This document shows, piece by piece, positions 16,756 to 24,969 of a stretch of DNA of 57,792 bases (the stretch's first letter is position 1; every line of letters begins with the position of its first letter). Position numbers and translations under genes: made by a program. This DNA comes from Acidobacteriota bacterium. GTDB lineage: Bacteria; Acidobacteriota; Thermoanaerobaculia; Multivoradales; JAHZIX01. The stretch covers positions 1-57,792 of the forward strand of contig JAXHTF010000021.1 in the NCBI GenBank assembly GCA_034211275.1, written 5' to 3'. The notes under the pieces are model-generated. The model searched no databases, had not been told where the DNA came from, and was given only the letters and a program-made list of their open reading frames with translations.

Positions 16756-17034
16756 ATGATTCGGAGTTTTCGACACAAGGGCCTAAAGCGCCTCTACCAA
16801 CAAGACGACGCCCGTGGCATCAGCTCCGACATTCTGATGAAGGTCAGGACAGTCCTGGCTTATCTCGATGAAGCACACGCTCCAGAAGACATGGGGCTAC
16901 CCGGTTTTAGGCTTCATCCTCTCAAAGGGAAGCTACAAGGGTTCTGGTCTGTGAGTGTCAGTGGAAACTGGAGAATCATCTTTCGGTTCGAGGGTGGGGA
17001 TGCCTCGGATGTGGAACTACTCGACTATCACTAG
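16756..17034 (+). CDS. higB: HigB-type (RelE superfamily) mRNA-interferase toxin
   Basis: A 92-residue toxin starting MIRSFRHKGLKRLYQQDDARGI, the usual N-terminus of the HigB/RelE 'plasmid maintenance killer' family, with the conserved PGFRLHPLKG and FWSVSVSGNWRIIFRF segments near the C-terminus. Such toxins cleave mRNA at the ribosome and are neutralised by the adjacent antitoxin. A longer frame (start at 16720) adds 12 non-conserved residues and overlaps the amidohydrolase stop; ATG 16756 is favoured by homology and promoter position. Toxin precedes antitoxin, the normal HigBA order, with only 24 bp between. Confidence 0.9.
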   Translation: MIRSFRHKGLKRLYQQDDARGISSDILMKVRTVLAYLDEAHAPEDMGLPGFRLHPLKGKLQGFWSVSVSGNWRIIFRFEGGDASDVELLDYH

Positions 17035-17058
17035 ATGGAAGAAAGGGGTAGCACTCTT

Positions 17059-17361
17059 ATGCCGATGAAGAATCCACCTCATCCCGGTCTTTCCGTCCGT
17101 ATCAACTGTCTGGAGCCTCTTGGTCTTTCCGTCAGCCAAGGTGCCAAAGTGCTCGGTGTCAGCCGAACAACTCTGTCGCGCCTCATTAACGGTAAGGCCG
17201 GCATTTCGCCGGAAATGGCGATTCGGCTCTCGAAGGCCTTCGGGAGCTCTCCGGGTATGTGGATCCGGCTGCAGGCGGCCTATGACATCGCCCAGGCCCA
17301 GGCCAAAGCTGATGAGATCCATGTGGAACGCTATTCGTTGGAGCCGGCAGCGGCTACTTGA
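17059..17361 (+). CDS. higA: HigA-type XRE antitoxin
   Basis: A 100-residue XRE-family DNA-binding antitoxin. MPMKNPPHPGLSV is the typical HigA start, and the helix-turn-helix is LSVSQGAKVLGVSRTTLSRLINGKAGISPEMAIRLSKAF (about residues 22-60). It neutralises HigB and represses the operon. ATG 17059 is chosen because family members begin with this MPMKNPPHPG segment; an in-frame ATG at 17035, directly after the higB stop, would add eight atypical residues. It ends 57 bp from the convergent HsdR-N-type gene. Confidence 0.9.
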   Translation: MPMKNPPHPGLSVRINCLEPLGLSVSQGAKVLGVSRTTLSRLINGKAGISPEMAIRLSKAFGSSPGMWIRLQAAYDIAQAQAKADEIHVERYSLEPAAAT

Positions 17362-17418
17362 TCTCTGACAGGGCCTCCGGGTGCCGCGGAAAAGGCCTTC
17401 AGGTTCGAGAAGGCCAGA

Positions 17419-18519
17419 TCATTCTTGTTCTTGGTCGAGATATCCCTGGACCGTAGCCTTGAGGCGGTCCCGATGGCTGTAGATCTCCCGAATCGACCCG
17501 ATGGGGATCCGTTCCTCGTCTTTGTCGGCGGTGAACACTCCCAAGTACTTCTGGGAGGTGTTGAAGTGCAGTCGGCAGATGGGCTTACGGTTGTTGTCGT
17601 CGAGGAGGATTCCGCAGTACGACTTGACGTCTCTCATGACGACTCGGTCCGGTTCGACGACTTCAGAGCAGATCGCCGTGACGATATGGAAGGCGGCGGA
17701 TTCTTCTGCGGTGGTCTCGACACCGTCTTCCTCAGCTGGTATTTCAGTCTCTGCTTCTTGAGCGGTGGCTTCCTGCGGCCTGCTTTCGGCGGTGGTTGAA
17801 GCCTTCTCCTGGTCGAGAGCGTATTGCAGTCGGTCGCTAATACGGTCCGATAGGTACTGGCTGATGGCTCTTCGTGTGTACTCCCTGAACTGTTCCAGGA
17901 CCTTCTGAGTTAGCCGGCCGCTGTAGACCTCTCCGGCGAAAAAGCGGGCGAATTCCTCGGACGGATCAGCGACGTTTTGGCTGAAGACCTTGCGAATCTC
18001 GCGAGTGTATTTGAGATCGCCAGCAGCGGTTACGATCTCATCGACATCGAGGGAGCCTTTTTGAAGCCGTTGAAGCTCCTTGATCACCGGCTCTCGGAGA
18101 TTCAGCATGTCAACGACGAGGAAGGGTTTCTCGTCCATCTTGTTTTTCTCCTCGAGATCGGAGAAAAAGCGCCAGGTGATTCCATTGGTGAGCACGCCTA
18201 CCCGCGCGGAAGTACAGTGAAAATAGCGGTAGAGTTGTGACGCGTGTGCTCGGTCGAGATCGGCTCGGCAGTCCTTGCACTCGATGAGAATCACCGGCTG
18301 CCCATCCTGCAGGATGGCATAATCCACCTTCTCACCTTTCTTGATTCCCATGTCGGCGGTGAGCTCAGGGGTGACCTCGGTGGGATCGAAGACGTTGTAG
18401 CCAAGGGCTGCAATGAAGGGGAGGACGAACGCCGTCTTGGTGGCCTCTTCAGTCTGAATTCCATCCTTCTGGGCCTGGATTCGGCCGGAGAGTGTTTTGA
18501 GGCTTTCGTAGAGAGACAT
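17419..18519 (-). CDS. Stand-alone type I restriction HsdR N-terminal-domain protein
   Basis: A 366-residue protein whose first ~180 residues match the HsdR N-terminal nuclease-like domain. The PD-(D/E)XK signature is readable: PEL at 51-53, Asp 66 in KVDYAIL, and Glu 80 and Lys 82 in ILIECKD, followed by the QLYRYF helix. The middle is helical, residues about 235-280 form an acidic linker (EATAQEAETEIPAEEDG), and the C-terminal ~80 residues (FHIVTAICSEV…RDRLKATVQGYL) are a separate domain. There is no helicase or ATP-binding motor, no HsdM and no HsdS nearby. It is probably a nuclease-fold defence or DNA-repair protein rather than a working type I R subunit. ATG 18519 is followed by the conserved SLYESLKTLSGRI. 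Confidence 0.8.
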   Translation of the reverse strand: MSLYESLKTLSGRIQAQKDGIQTEEATKTAFVLPFIAALGYNVFDPTEVTPELTADMGIKKGEKVDYAILQDGQPVILIECKDCRADLDRAHASQLYRYFHCTSARVGVLTNGITWRFFSDLEEKNKMDEKPFLVVDMLNLREPVIKELQRLQKGSLDVDEIVTAAGDLKYTREIRKVFSQNVADPSEEFARFFAGEVYSGRLTQKVLEQFREYTRRAISQYLSDRISDRLQYALDQEKASTTAESRPQEATAQEAETEIPAEEDGVETTAEESAAFHIVTAICSEVVEPDRVVMRDVKSYCGILLDDNNRKPICRLHFNTSQKYLGVFTADKDEERIPIGSIREIYSHRDRLKATVQGYLDQEQE

Positions 18520-18733
18520 GGGACCTCCGAGGTTGATTTCAGAGAATCAGCGCTTTGAGTTTAGGTTTTATCTATGCTTGCTACTGCACGTATCTTAAGT
18601 CAGCTCACGGTCTTCAGGGAAATAGCTAGAGTCGAGAGGTTAAAGCGTAGTTTCTGCGGACTTGGGTTCATTTGGTGCATCGGGGACAAGCTCTTCTGTC
18701 ATGAGGGCCTGGCGAAGAGCTAAAGGAGGCACA

Positions 18734-19024
18734 GTGGAAGTCATCAGAGAATCTGAGGCCAAAGTGCGCTTCAGCGAGCTGCTTGCCCGAGCAGCCTGCG
18801 GGGAATCATTCGTGATCACCAGGCATGGTCGCCCCATGGCGCGGCTGGCGCCCGAGGCGACGTCAAGCCGTGAGAAGGCTTTGGCTGCTGCCGAGCGTTT
18901 GAAGGCTCTTCGGGGCTCCATCAAAGGAGTTACCCTCGAAGAGCTCTGCAAGGACATCCGCGGTGGAGAGCTCCGGCCGTTGGCGGAGCTGCGGGCGGAG
19001 CGGGAGAGCTCTACTCAGGAGTAG
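18734..19024 (+). CDS. Orphan Phd/YefM-type antitoxin with captured C-terminal tail
   Basis: A 96-residue protein starting at GTG 18734 after a strong AAGGAGG. Residues about 3-45 are a Phd/YefM-type antitoxin fold: VEVIRESEAKVRFSELLARAACGESFVITRHGRPMARLAP. A basic/Ala helix follows (SREKALAAAERLKALRG). The last 22 residues or so, from IRGGELRPLAELRA, are encoded by the right copy of the 41-bp repeat shared with the amidohydrolase gene. No toxin gene (PIN or RelE) lies downstream: the next gene is a convergent GNAT gene overlapping by 14 bp. The native toxin-binding tail may therefore have been replaced and the partner lost. Confidence 0.75.
   Translation: MEVIRESEAKVRFSELLARAACGESFVITRHGRPMARLAPEATSSREKALAAAERLKALRGSIKGVTLEELCKDIRGGELRPLAELRAERESSTQE
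18956..18996 (+). repeat. 41-bp direct repeat, right copy
   Basis: Identical to 16655-16695 and read in the equivalent codon phase within the antitoxin gene. It probably represents the original 3' end of the amidohydrolase gene or a duplicated target. Confidence 0.95.
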
Positions 19025-19454
19025 GTAAAGGAGCCACCCGCACCATATGCACATGCAAAATCCCCACGTCGTCGTAGGGCTCGCCTTGGGGGATGAAGCC
19101 GAATCGGCGGTAGAAGGGTTCCAGGTGGGCTTGGGCGCTGAGGAAGATCTCGGTGGGGCCGATGCGGTCGAGGGCTTCGGCCATCAGGTAGGAGCCGAGG
19201 CCCTGGCCGCGGGTGCGTTGGGAGGTGACGATGCGGCCGAAGACGACCTGGGGGTCTCGGGGGTACCAGCGGCAGCAGCCTTCCAGCGTCTCGCCGTCAT
19301 AGGCTAGCAGGTGGACGCTCTCCGGATCGTGACCGTCGATGTCGTCGTAGGCGCAGTTCTGCTCGACGATGAAGACCTGGCAGCGCAGCTCCAGCAGATC
19401 GTGGAGCTGGCGGACGGTGAGGCGGTCGAAGGGCTGGCAGATGAGGTCGAGCAT
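19011..19454 (-). CDS. GNAT N-acetyltransferase, ElaA-like
   Basis: A 147-residue acetyltransferase. The N-terminal FDRLTVRQLHDLLELRCQVFIVEQNCAYDDIDGHD is typical of ElaA-type GNATs. The acetyl-CoA binding motif reads VTSQRTRGQGLGSYLMAEAL (Q/RxxGxG/A), and the C-terminal FLSAQAHLEPFYRRFGF is the usual final strand-helix. It transfers an acetyl group from acetyl-CoA to an unknown amine. ATG 19454 fits the family start; a longer open frame upstream is Ser/Ala/Arg-rich shadow sequence overlapping the helicase gene. It lies 79 bp downstream of the helicase and may be cotranscribed. Confidence 0.85.
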   Translation of the reverse strand: MLDLICQPFDRLTVRQLHDLLELRCQVFIVEQNCAYDDIDGHDPESVHLLAYDGETLEGCCRWYPRDPQVVFGRIVTSQRTRGQGLGSYLMAEALDRIGPTEIFLSAQAHLEPFYRRFGFIPQGEPYDDVGILHVHMVRVAPLPTPE

Positions 19455-19533
19455 GGCGTGCCCCCGGTCGACGAAGCCCTGAGGAGCTCGGGGATACGCC
19501 GGACCGGGAGAGGGGCTGGGAGGCTGTTGAGGC

Positions 19534-20745
19534 TCAGAGCAGGCGGCGGTGGATGCGTTTGCGGCCGCGGATGGTGCTCTTGCGTTCTTTGTAGGGCTCG
19601 ATGTCCGGCAGCGTGCAGCGCGGAAGCTCCTCGCCGAGGGCGCGCTCGATCTCGCGGATCCGCGGCTTGTCGAGGAACGAGGCGATGGACGAAACCACGC
19701 CCTGATTGCTGCCACGGGCGGTGCGGCCGGCGCGGTGGATGTAGTCCTCGGCGTTCTCCGGCATGCCGTAGTTGATGATGTGGGCCAGTACCGGGATGTC
19801 GATGCCGCGGGCGGCGATGTCCGTGGCGATGAGGATGCGGTGGTCGCCTTCCCGCAGGCCTTGGAGGGCGGCCACGCGCTGACCCTGGGAGAGGTTGGAG
19901 TGGATGCGCTCCACCTGGAAGCCCTCCTGCTCCAGCCGCCGCACGGCCCATTCGGCGTCGATCTTGCGGCGGATGAACATCAGCGTGCTGCCCGGCTCTT
20001 CGCGCAGCAGCGAGAGCAGCGCCGGCAGCTGGTCGTCGGGCTTGACCAAGTACAGGCGGTGCTCGATGCCTTCCGCGGCGCCCTTGGGCAGGATGTCGAT
20101 GCGCACCGGATCGTCCATGAAGCGCTGGGTCAAGCGCTCGATGGGGGCCGGCATGGTGGCGGAGAACATCATGGTGTGGCGCTTCTTGGGCACCGCCTCC
20201 AGGATGCGGCTAATCTGCGGCAAAAAGCCCAGGTCCAGCATGTGATCGCCTTCGTCCAGCACCACCATTTCGATCTTGTCCAGGCGCACGTTGCCGCGGC
20301 CCATGTGATCGAAGAGGCGCCCGGGAGTGGCGACGATGATGTCGGGCTTCTGGCGCAGCCGCTGGATCTGCGGACCCATCTTGACGCCGCCGATGATGCA
20401 GCAGCTGCGCAGCTGGTGATTTTCGCCGAAAACCTCCAGGAAGGCCTTGGTCTGCAGCGCGATCTCTCGGGTGGGGCAGAGGATCAGGCCGCGCACGCCG
20501 CGGCCGTGGAAGAGCCTCTCGGCCATGGGCAGGCAGAACGCGGCGGTCTTGCCCGAGCCGGTTTCCGCAAGGCCGATGACGTCGCGGCCGTCGAGGGCCG
20601 GCGGGATCGCCTTCGCCTGGATCGGCGTCGGGTGCTCGAAGCCGATTTCGTCCAGGGTGTCGAGGATCGGGTCGCTGAGGCCGAGATCCTCGAAGCTTAG
20701 GTCTGTGGTGTCTACGGGGGTTTGAGCAATTGGTCCTGTGAACAT
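19534..20745 (-). CDS. DEAD-box-type ATP-dependent RNA helicase with DEGD motif II
   Basis: A 403-residue SF2 helicase resembling RhlE/DbpA-class DEAD-box proteins. Visible motifs: Q motif (FEHPTPIQAKAIP), motif I AETGSGKT, Ia PTREIAL, Ib TPGRL, motif II DEGD (not DEAD), motif III SAT, motif V ATDIAARGID, motif VI HRAGRTAR. A short basic C-terminus, RKSTIRGRKRIHRRLL, likely aids RNA binding. It remodels RNA or RNPs, for instance in ribosome assembly. Two ATGs (20751 and 20745) are possible; TATACT on the minus strand (20758-20753) leaves 7 nt to ATG 20745, suggesting a leaderless start there. The gene diverges from the ABC importer operon. Confidence 0.9.
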   Translation of the reverse strand: MFTGPIAQTPVDTTDLSFEDLGLSDPILDTLDEIGFEHPTPIQAKAIPPALDGRDVIGLAETGSGKTAAFCLPMAERLFHGRGVRGLILCPTREIALQTKAFLEVFGENHQLRSCCIIGGVKMGPQIQRLRQKPDIIVATPGRLFDHMGRGNVRLDKIEMVVLDEGDHMLDLGFLPQISRILEAVPKKRHTMMFSATMPAPIERLTQRFMDDPVRIDILPKGAAEGIEHRLYLVKPDDQLPALLSLLREEPGSTLMFIRRKIDAEWAVRRLEQEGFQVERIHSNLSQGQRVAALQGLREGDHRILIATDIAARGIDIPVLAHIINYGMPENAEDYIHRAGRTARGSNQGVVSSIASFLDKPRIREIERALGEELPRCTLPDIEPYKERKSTIRGRKRIHRRLL

Positions 20746-20840
20746 CCGCATGAGTATACCGGAGCGGAACGGAGCGCGGCGCTGGATGGACAACTTCGGT
20801 ACACTCGGCGGCGCTGCTACCGCGGCGAGGAGGTCTCTCA

Positions 20841-21950
20841 ATGACGCACAATCCAGTGAAGCGAAGCTCGACGGAGAGTAGAAAAGCACGGCGCGGAGTG
20901 CCCCGGGCGCCGAGGTCGCCCATGGGCCTGTTGATGGGGATGGGTCTGGCGATGCTCGCCGCCGTCGGCTGCGGCGACGGCCGGACTACCGTCACCGTCT
21001 ACTCCCCCCACGGTCGCGACCTGCTCGAATTGCTCGAACAGGCCTATGAGGAGCAGAACCCGACCATCGACGTTCGCTGGCTGGACATGGGCTCTCAGGA
21101 GGTCTACGACCGGGTGCGCTTCGAGCGCAACAACCCGCAGGCGGACGTCTGGTTCGGTGGTCCCGACACCATCTTCTCCCGCGGTGCCGAGGAGGGTCTG
21201 CTGGCAGCCTTCCGGCCCACCTGGGCGGACTCCGTGCCGGCAGCCAGCCAGGCCCCAGGGGATCTCTACTTCGGCGTCTACCTCGCCTGCCCGGTGCTGA
21301 TCTACAATTCTGCGGCTCTCAGCGACGAAGAAGCGCCGCAGGATTGGGATGATCTCTTGGATCCGCGTTGGAAGGATCAGATCATCATCCGCGATCCCCT
21401 GGCCAGCGGCACCATGCGCACCGCCTTCGGCATGATCCTGGCGCGCTCCATCGAGGAGACCGGGGATACGGAGCAGGGCTGGCAATGGCTGCGGCGGCTC
21501 GACGCCCAAACCAAGGAGTACGCCCTCAATCCGGCCCTGCTCTTCGAGAAGCTCATCCGCCAGGAGGGGCTGGTCTCCATCTGGGAGCTCACCGACATCC
21601 TGCTCCTGGAACGCCGCGGTTCCCCTCTGCGTCACCATTTCGCCAGCAGCGGCACGCCGGTGATCGACGATTCCATCGGTCTGGTCGAGGGAGCGCCGAA
21701 CCCGGAGGCGGCGAAGGCCTTCATCGAATGGGTGGGCGGAGAGCAGGCCTTGGCGCTGGTGGCGGAGAAGGTCTTCCGCCTACCGGCGCGTTCCGACCTG
21801 CCGCCGGAGAGCCTGCCCCAGTGGGCGCAGGAGGTGTTGGCGGAGATGCGTCCGGCGGATGTGGATGGCGACCTCATCGCCGAGCGGGGGGCGGAATGGA
21901 TGGAGACCTGGGACCGCACCGTGCGGGGCCAGGGCTCCGACCAGCCATGA
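20841..21950 (+). CDS. ABC importer periplasmic substrate-binding lipoprotein (iron-type)
   Basis: A 369-residue lipoprotein. After a basic start, a hydrophobic stretch GLLMGMGLAMLAAVGC ends in a lipobox (AAVGC, lipidated Cys about residue 44). The rest is a two-lobed extracellular solute-binding protein of the type serving Fe3+/thiamine/sulfonate importers: TVTVYSPHGRDLLELL, ADVWFGGPDTIFSRGAEEGLL, YNSAALSDEEAPQDWDDLLDPRWK, SGTMRTAFGMIL. The spaced DDLLDPRWK and SGTM segments are typical of FbpA/AfuA-like proteins. A GAGGAGG-like RBS precedes ATG 20841. It is the first gene of the operon with ATPase and fused permease. Confidence 0.88.
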   Translation: MTHNPVKRSSTESRKARRGVPRAPRSPMGLLMGMGLAMLAAVGCGDGRTTVTVYSPHGRDLLELLEQAYEEQNPTIDVRWLDMGSQEVYDRVRFERNNPQADVWFGGPDTIFSRGAEEGLLAAFRPTWADSVPAASQAPGDLYFGVYLACPVLIYNSAALSDEEAPQDWDDLLDPRWKDQIIIRDPLASGTMRTAFGMILARSIEETGDTEQGWQWLRRLDAQTKEYALNPALLFEKLIRQEGLVSIWELTDILLLERRGSPLRHHFASSGTPVIDDSIGLVEGAPNPEAAKAFIEWVGGEQALALVAEKVFRLPARSDLPPESLPQWAQEVLAEMRPADVDGDLIAERGAEWMETWDRTVRGQGSDQP

Positions 21951-21990
21951 GCCGCGTTTCCATGAGCCGCGTTTCCATGAGCTGGGCCCC
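21946..21990 (+). repeat. 15-bp tandem duplication at the end of the binding-protein gene
   Basis: CATGAGCCGCGTTTC occurs twice in tandem (21946-21960, 21961-21975) and is followed by a diverged third start, CATGAGC. The first copy contains the substrate-binding-protein stop codon, so the repeat sits in the 193-bp intercistronic gap before the ATPase gene. Confidence 0.85.
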
Positions 21991-22143
21991 CATGGCTCGT
22001 GCTGCGGCGACCGGTGTCCCGGTGAACCTCCGAGCCCTTTCGTCCGTACTTTCCTCAGCGCCCGTTCCACGGCTTCGCCGCTACGGCGCCCCCGGCGACA
22101 TCGCTGCCCACTCAGACATCGTTCCCAACTCGAGGTCCGAACC

Positions 22144-23265
22144 TTGACCGCATCTTCCTTCCTCGCCCTCGAGGGCATCACCAAGCGCTTCGGCGAGTTG
22201 GAGGTGCTGCGGGAGATCTCCCTGCAGGTGGCAGAGGGGGAGATGCTCGCGTTGCTGGGGCCCAGCGGCAGCGGCAAGACCACCGCCCTGCGGCTGCTGG
22301 CGGGCTTTGAGACGCCCAATGCCGGCGTCATCCGGGTGGCCGGCGACGACGTCACCGCCCTCTCGCCGGCCCGGCGGGGATTCGGCATGGTCTTTCAGCA
22401 CTATGCTCTTTTCCCGCATCTGGATATCGCCGCCAACGTTGCCTTTGGTCTCGAGACCCTCGGCTGGGATCGCCGTCGCATCGCCGCGCGGGTGGCGGAG
22501 ATGCTCGAGCTGGTGGGGCTGGCGGGCTTCGAGACCCGCAGTCCCGGTCAGGTCTCCGGCGGTCAGCAGCAGCGGGTGGCGCTGGCCCGGGCGCTGGCGC
22601 CGGAGCCGCGACTGCTGCTGCTGGACGAGCCTCTCTCCAACCTCGATCCCTCCCTGCGGGAGCGCACTCGACGGCAGCTGCGCCGGGTGGTGGATCAGGT
22701 GGGCATCACCACGGTGTTGGTGACCCACGAGCAGGAAGAGGCCTTTCATCTCGGCGACCGGGTGGCGGTGCTTCACGACGGCGTGCTGCAACAATGCGGT
22801 GCCCCGGAGGAGCTCTACGCCAAGCCGGCGACCCGCTTCGTCGCCACCTTCATCGGCCGCTCGGCGGCGTTGCCGGCGGTCGCTTTGGAAACGGGTGGCG
22901 TCCGGCTGGAGCCGCCGGGGGCTGCAACCGGGCACAGCCCCGTGGAGTGGGATCTGCCGACGCCGGGCCTGACCGCCGGAGCCGCGGTAGAGGTGTTGGT
23001 GCGGCCCGAGTCCCTCGCTTTCGCCGAGCCGGGAGCCCCCGGTGCCCTCGCTGGGAGAATCATGGGGCGGCGTTTCAACGGTCCGGTGACCTACTACGAG
23101 GTGCGCCTGGGCGATCCGCAGGGCGAAGCCGGTGAAGCGGGGCAGGAGCTGGAAGTCTTGGCGGATGCCGGGGCGGCTCAGGAGGGGGACACCGTGGCCG
23201 TCGTGCTGCTGCCCGGGGCCCTCACGCCCCAGGTCTTCCTCCGTTCCGAGGATGCCGCTCAGTGA
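22144..23265 (+). CDS. ABC importer ATP-binding protein with TOBE domain
   Basis: A 373-residue ATPase of the CUT1/PotA/FbpC family. Walker A is GPSGSGKTT (about residues 39-47), the Q loop sits in GMVFQHYALFPH, the signature is VSGGQQQRVALARAL, Walker B is LLLLDEPLSNLD, and the switch His is in VLVTHEQEEAFH. The C-terminal ~110 residues are a TOBE-like regulatory domain. It energises import with the neighbouring binding protein and permease. TTG 22144 is the first plausible start; the frame is open further left but that sequence is not protein-like. Its stop overlaps the permease start (GTGA at 23262-23265). Confidence 0.9.
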   Translation: MTASSFLALEGITKRFGELEVLREISLQVAEGEMLALLGPSGSGKTTALRLLAGFETPNAGVIRVAGDDVTALSPARRGFGMVFQHYALFPHLDIAANVAFGLETLGWDRRRIAARVAEMLELVGLAGFETRSPGQVSGGQQQRVALARALAPEPRLLLLDEPLSNLDPSLRERTRRQLRRVVDQVGITTVLVTHEQEEAFHLGDRVAVLHDGVLQQCGAPEELYAKPATRFVATFIGRSAALPAVALETGGVRLEPPGAATGHSPVEWDLPTPGLTAGAAVEVLVRPESLAFAEPGAPGALAGRIMGRRFNGPVTYYEVRLGDPQGEAGEAGQELEVLADAGAAQEGDTVAVVLLPGALTPQVFLRSEDAAQ

Positions 23266-24959
23266 GCTCTTCCTCATCATCGCCGGCGTTTTTCCATCGT
23301 CATCGCGCCTCACTGCTTTGGGGTGGTCTGGCTCTCCTGCTGCTGTGGCTCGTGGGCTATCCCCTGCTGATCACCCTGGCGGAAGCCCTGGGAGCTGGGT
23401 CCGCCACCGAGGGCTCCTGGACTCTGGCGTACTTTCAAACCTTCGCTGAGCGCGGCGACGAATGGATCGCCTTGTGGCGCAGTCTGTGGATCTCCGCGGC
23501 GTCGGTAGCGCTGGCGGCGCTGGTGGGGATTCCCCTGGGCTTCCTCTTTGAGCGCACCGAGTTCCCCGGCCGTCAGGTGGTGGGGGCGCTGGTAGCGTTG
23601 CCGGTGGCGCTGCCGCCGCTGGTAGGGGTCATCGCCTTCCTCTTCCTCTACGGCGAGAGCGGCTTCGTGCCGCGGGTTTTGCAGCTGGTGCTGGGCCTCG
23701 AGCAAGCTCCCTGGCGCTTGGGTGGGCCGTGGGCCATCCTGCTGGTCCACACCTACTCCATGTACGTCTACTTCTACCTCTTCACCCGCGCCTCCCTGGC
23801 GCGCCTCGACGGCAGCTTGTTGGAGGCCGCCGCCAATCTCGGCGCCGGCCGGGGCCGGACCTTGCTCAAGGTCACCCTGCCTATGCTGCGGCCGGCGCTG
23901 GCGGGGGCGGCGTTGCTCACCTTCATGACTTCCCTGGCCTCGTTCTCGGCGCCCTACATCTTCGGCGGCTCGTTCCGGGTGATGACCACCCAGATCGTCG
24001 CCTCCAAGCTCAACGGCGACCTGCAGATGGCGCGGGTGGAGACGGTGATGCTGGCGGCGCTGGCACTGCTGGCGCTGTGGGCGATGCGGCTGCTGGATCC
24101 CGGAGAGGACCTGGTGGGCACGGTGCGCGGCGTGGCGCCGGAACGCCGGAAGCTCGCTTCGCCCTGGGCGCGGCGGCTGACGGCGGCGGCGGCCTACCTG
24201 CTGGCCTTGGTGCTGCTGCTGCCCCACCTGACCCTCCTGCTCATCTCGCTGGTGCCGGCGGACACCTGGACCGTGGAGCTGCTACCGCCGGTGCTCAATC
24301 TGGGGAATTATCAGGCGCTGCTGGAGCGCCCGGATCGCCTCAAGCCGCTGCTCAACTCCACCTGGATGGCCGCCGTCGCCACCTTCGGCGCTCTCGCTCT
24401 GGGCTTCGCTGCCGCCCGCGGTGCGGTGGCCCGTCGCGGCCGTTTGGGCCGGCTGCTGGAATCCTTGGTGGTGCTGCCCTGGGCCATCCCCGGCACCGTC
24501 TTCGCCATCGCTCTGGCCACCACCTTCAGCGTCGACGCTCCGCACTTCGGCCGCTTCCTGCTCATCGGCACGCCCTGGCTCTTGCCCATGGCCTACCTGC
24601 TGCGCAACTTGCCCATCACCGGCCGCGCCTCCTTCTCGGGGCTGCGTCAGCTCGACCCGGCGCTGGAGGAGGCCGCCGCCTCCCTCGGCGCGGGGAGGGT
24701 GCGCACGTTGTGGAAGGTGGTGTTGCCCATGGTGCGCCCGGCGCTGGCGGCGGCGGCGGGCCTGGCCTTCATCACCGCCCTGGGGGATTTCGTCACCTCC
24801 ATCGTGCTCTACACTCTCGACACCCGCCCCATCTCCATCGAGATCCTATCGAGCCTGCGGCTCCAGGAGACCGGTTTGGCGGCGGCCTACGGGGTTCTTT
24901 TGATGGTGGTCAGCGCCGGTGCCTTCGTGCTCTGGGGCCGGGAAGGGGGCCAGGTATGA
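23262..24959 (+). CDS. ABC importer fused permease (two TM domains, FbpB-like)
   Basis: A 565-residue membrane protein with about 12 transmembrane helices, made of two tandem permease domains. Each carries an EAA coupling loop: EAAANLGAGRGRTLLKVTLPMLRPAL in the first half (about residues 187-212) and EEAAASLGAGRVRTLWKVVLPMVRPAL in the second (about 467-493). Fused permeases of this length are typical of iron/thiamine/phosphonate-type importers (FbpB, ThiP). The start is GTG 23262, overlapping the ATPase stop by GTGA, so the two are translationally coupled. It is followed 10 bp later by an MFS gene. Confidence 0.92.
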   Translation: MSSSSSSPAFFHRHRASLLWGGLALLLLWLVGYPLLITLAEALGAGSATEGSWTLAYFQTFAERGDEWIALWRSLWISAASVALAALVGIPLGFLFERTEFPGRQVVGALVALPVALPPLVGVIAFLFLYGESGFVPRVLQLVLGLEQAPWRLGGPWAILLVHTYSMYVYFYLFTRASLARLDGSLLEAAANLGAGRGRTLLKVTLPMLRPALAGAALLTFMTSLASFSAPYIFGGSFRVMTTQIVASKLNGDLQMARVETVMLAALALLALWAMRLLDPGEDLVGTVRGVAPERRKLASPWARRLTAAAAYLLALVLLLPHLTLLLISLVPADTWTVELLPPVLNLGNYQALLERPDRLKPLLNSTWMAAVATFGALALGFAAARGAVARRGRLGRLLESLVVLPWAIPGTVFAIALATTFSVDAPHFGRFLLIGTPWLLPMAYLLRNLPITGRASFSGLRQLDPALEEAAASLGAGRVRTLWKVVLPMVRPALAAAAGLAFITALGDFVTSIVLYTLDTRPISIEILSSLRLQETGLAAAYGVLLMVVSAGAFVLWGREGGQV

Positions 24960-24969
24960 GGTGCCTACT

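Larger units (their letters stand above)
16655..18996. mobile_element. Small toxin-antitoxin/nuclease island bounded by a 41-bp direct repeat
   Basis: Perfect 41-bp direct copies at 16655-16695 and 18956-18996 bracket higBA, a lone HsdR-N-type gene and a Phd/RelB-like antitoxin gene. The repeat encodes IRGGELRPLAELRA in frame in both the amidohydrolase and the antitoxin. The part from about 17,360 to 18,700 is visibly more AT-rich than flanking DNA. No integrase or transposase is present, so the boundary could be an old integration scar, a deletion derivative or a recombination product. Confidence 0.6.

Noticed and set aside
19549-20700. Plus-strand open frame antisense to the DEAD-box helicase
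   Set aside because: Shadow of a gene whose helicase motifs are complete on the minus strand.
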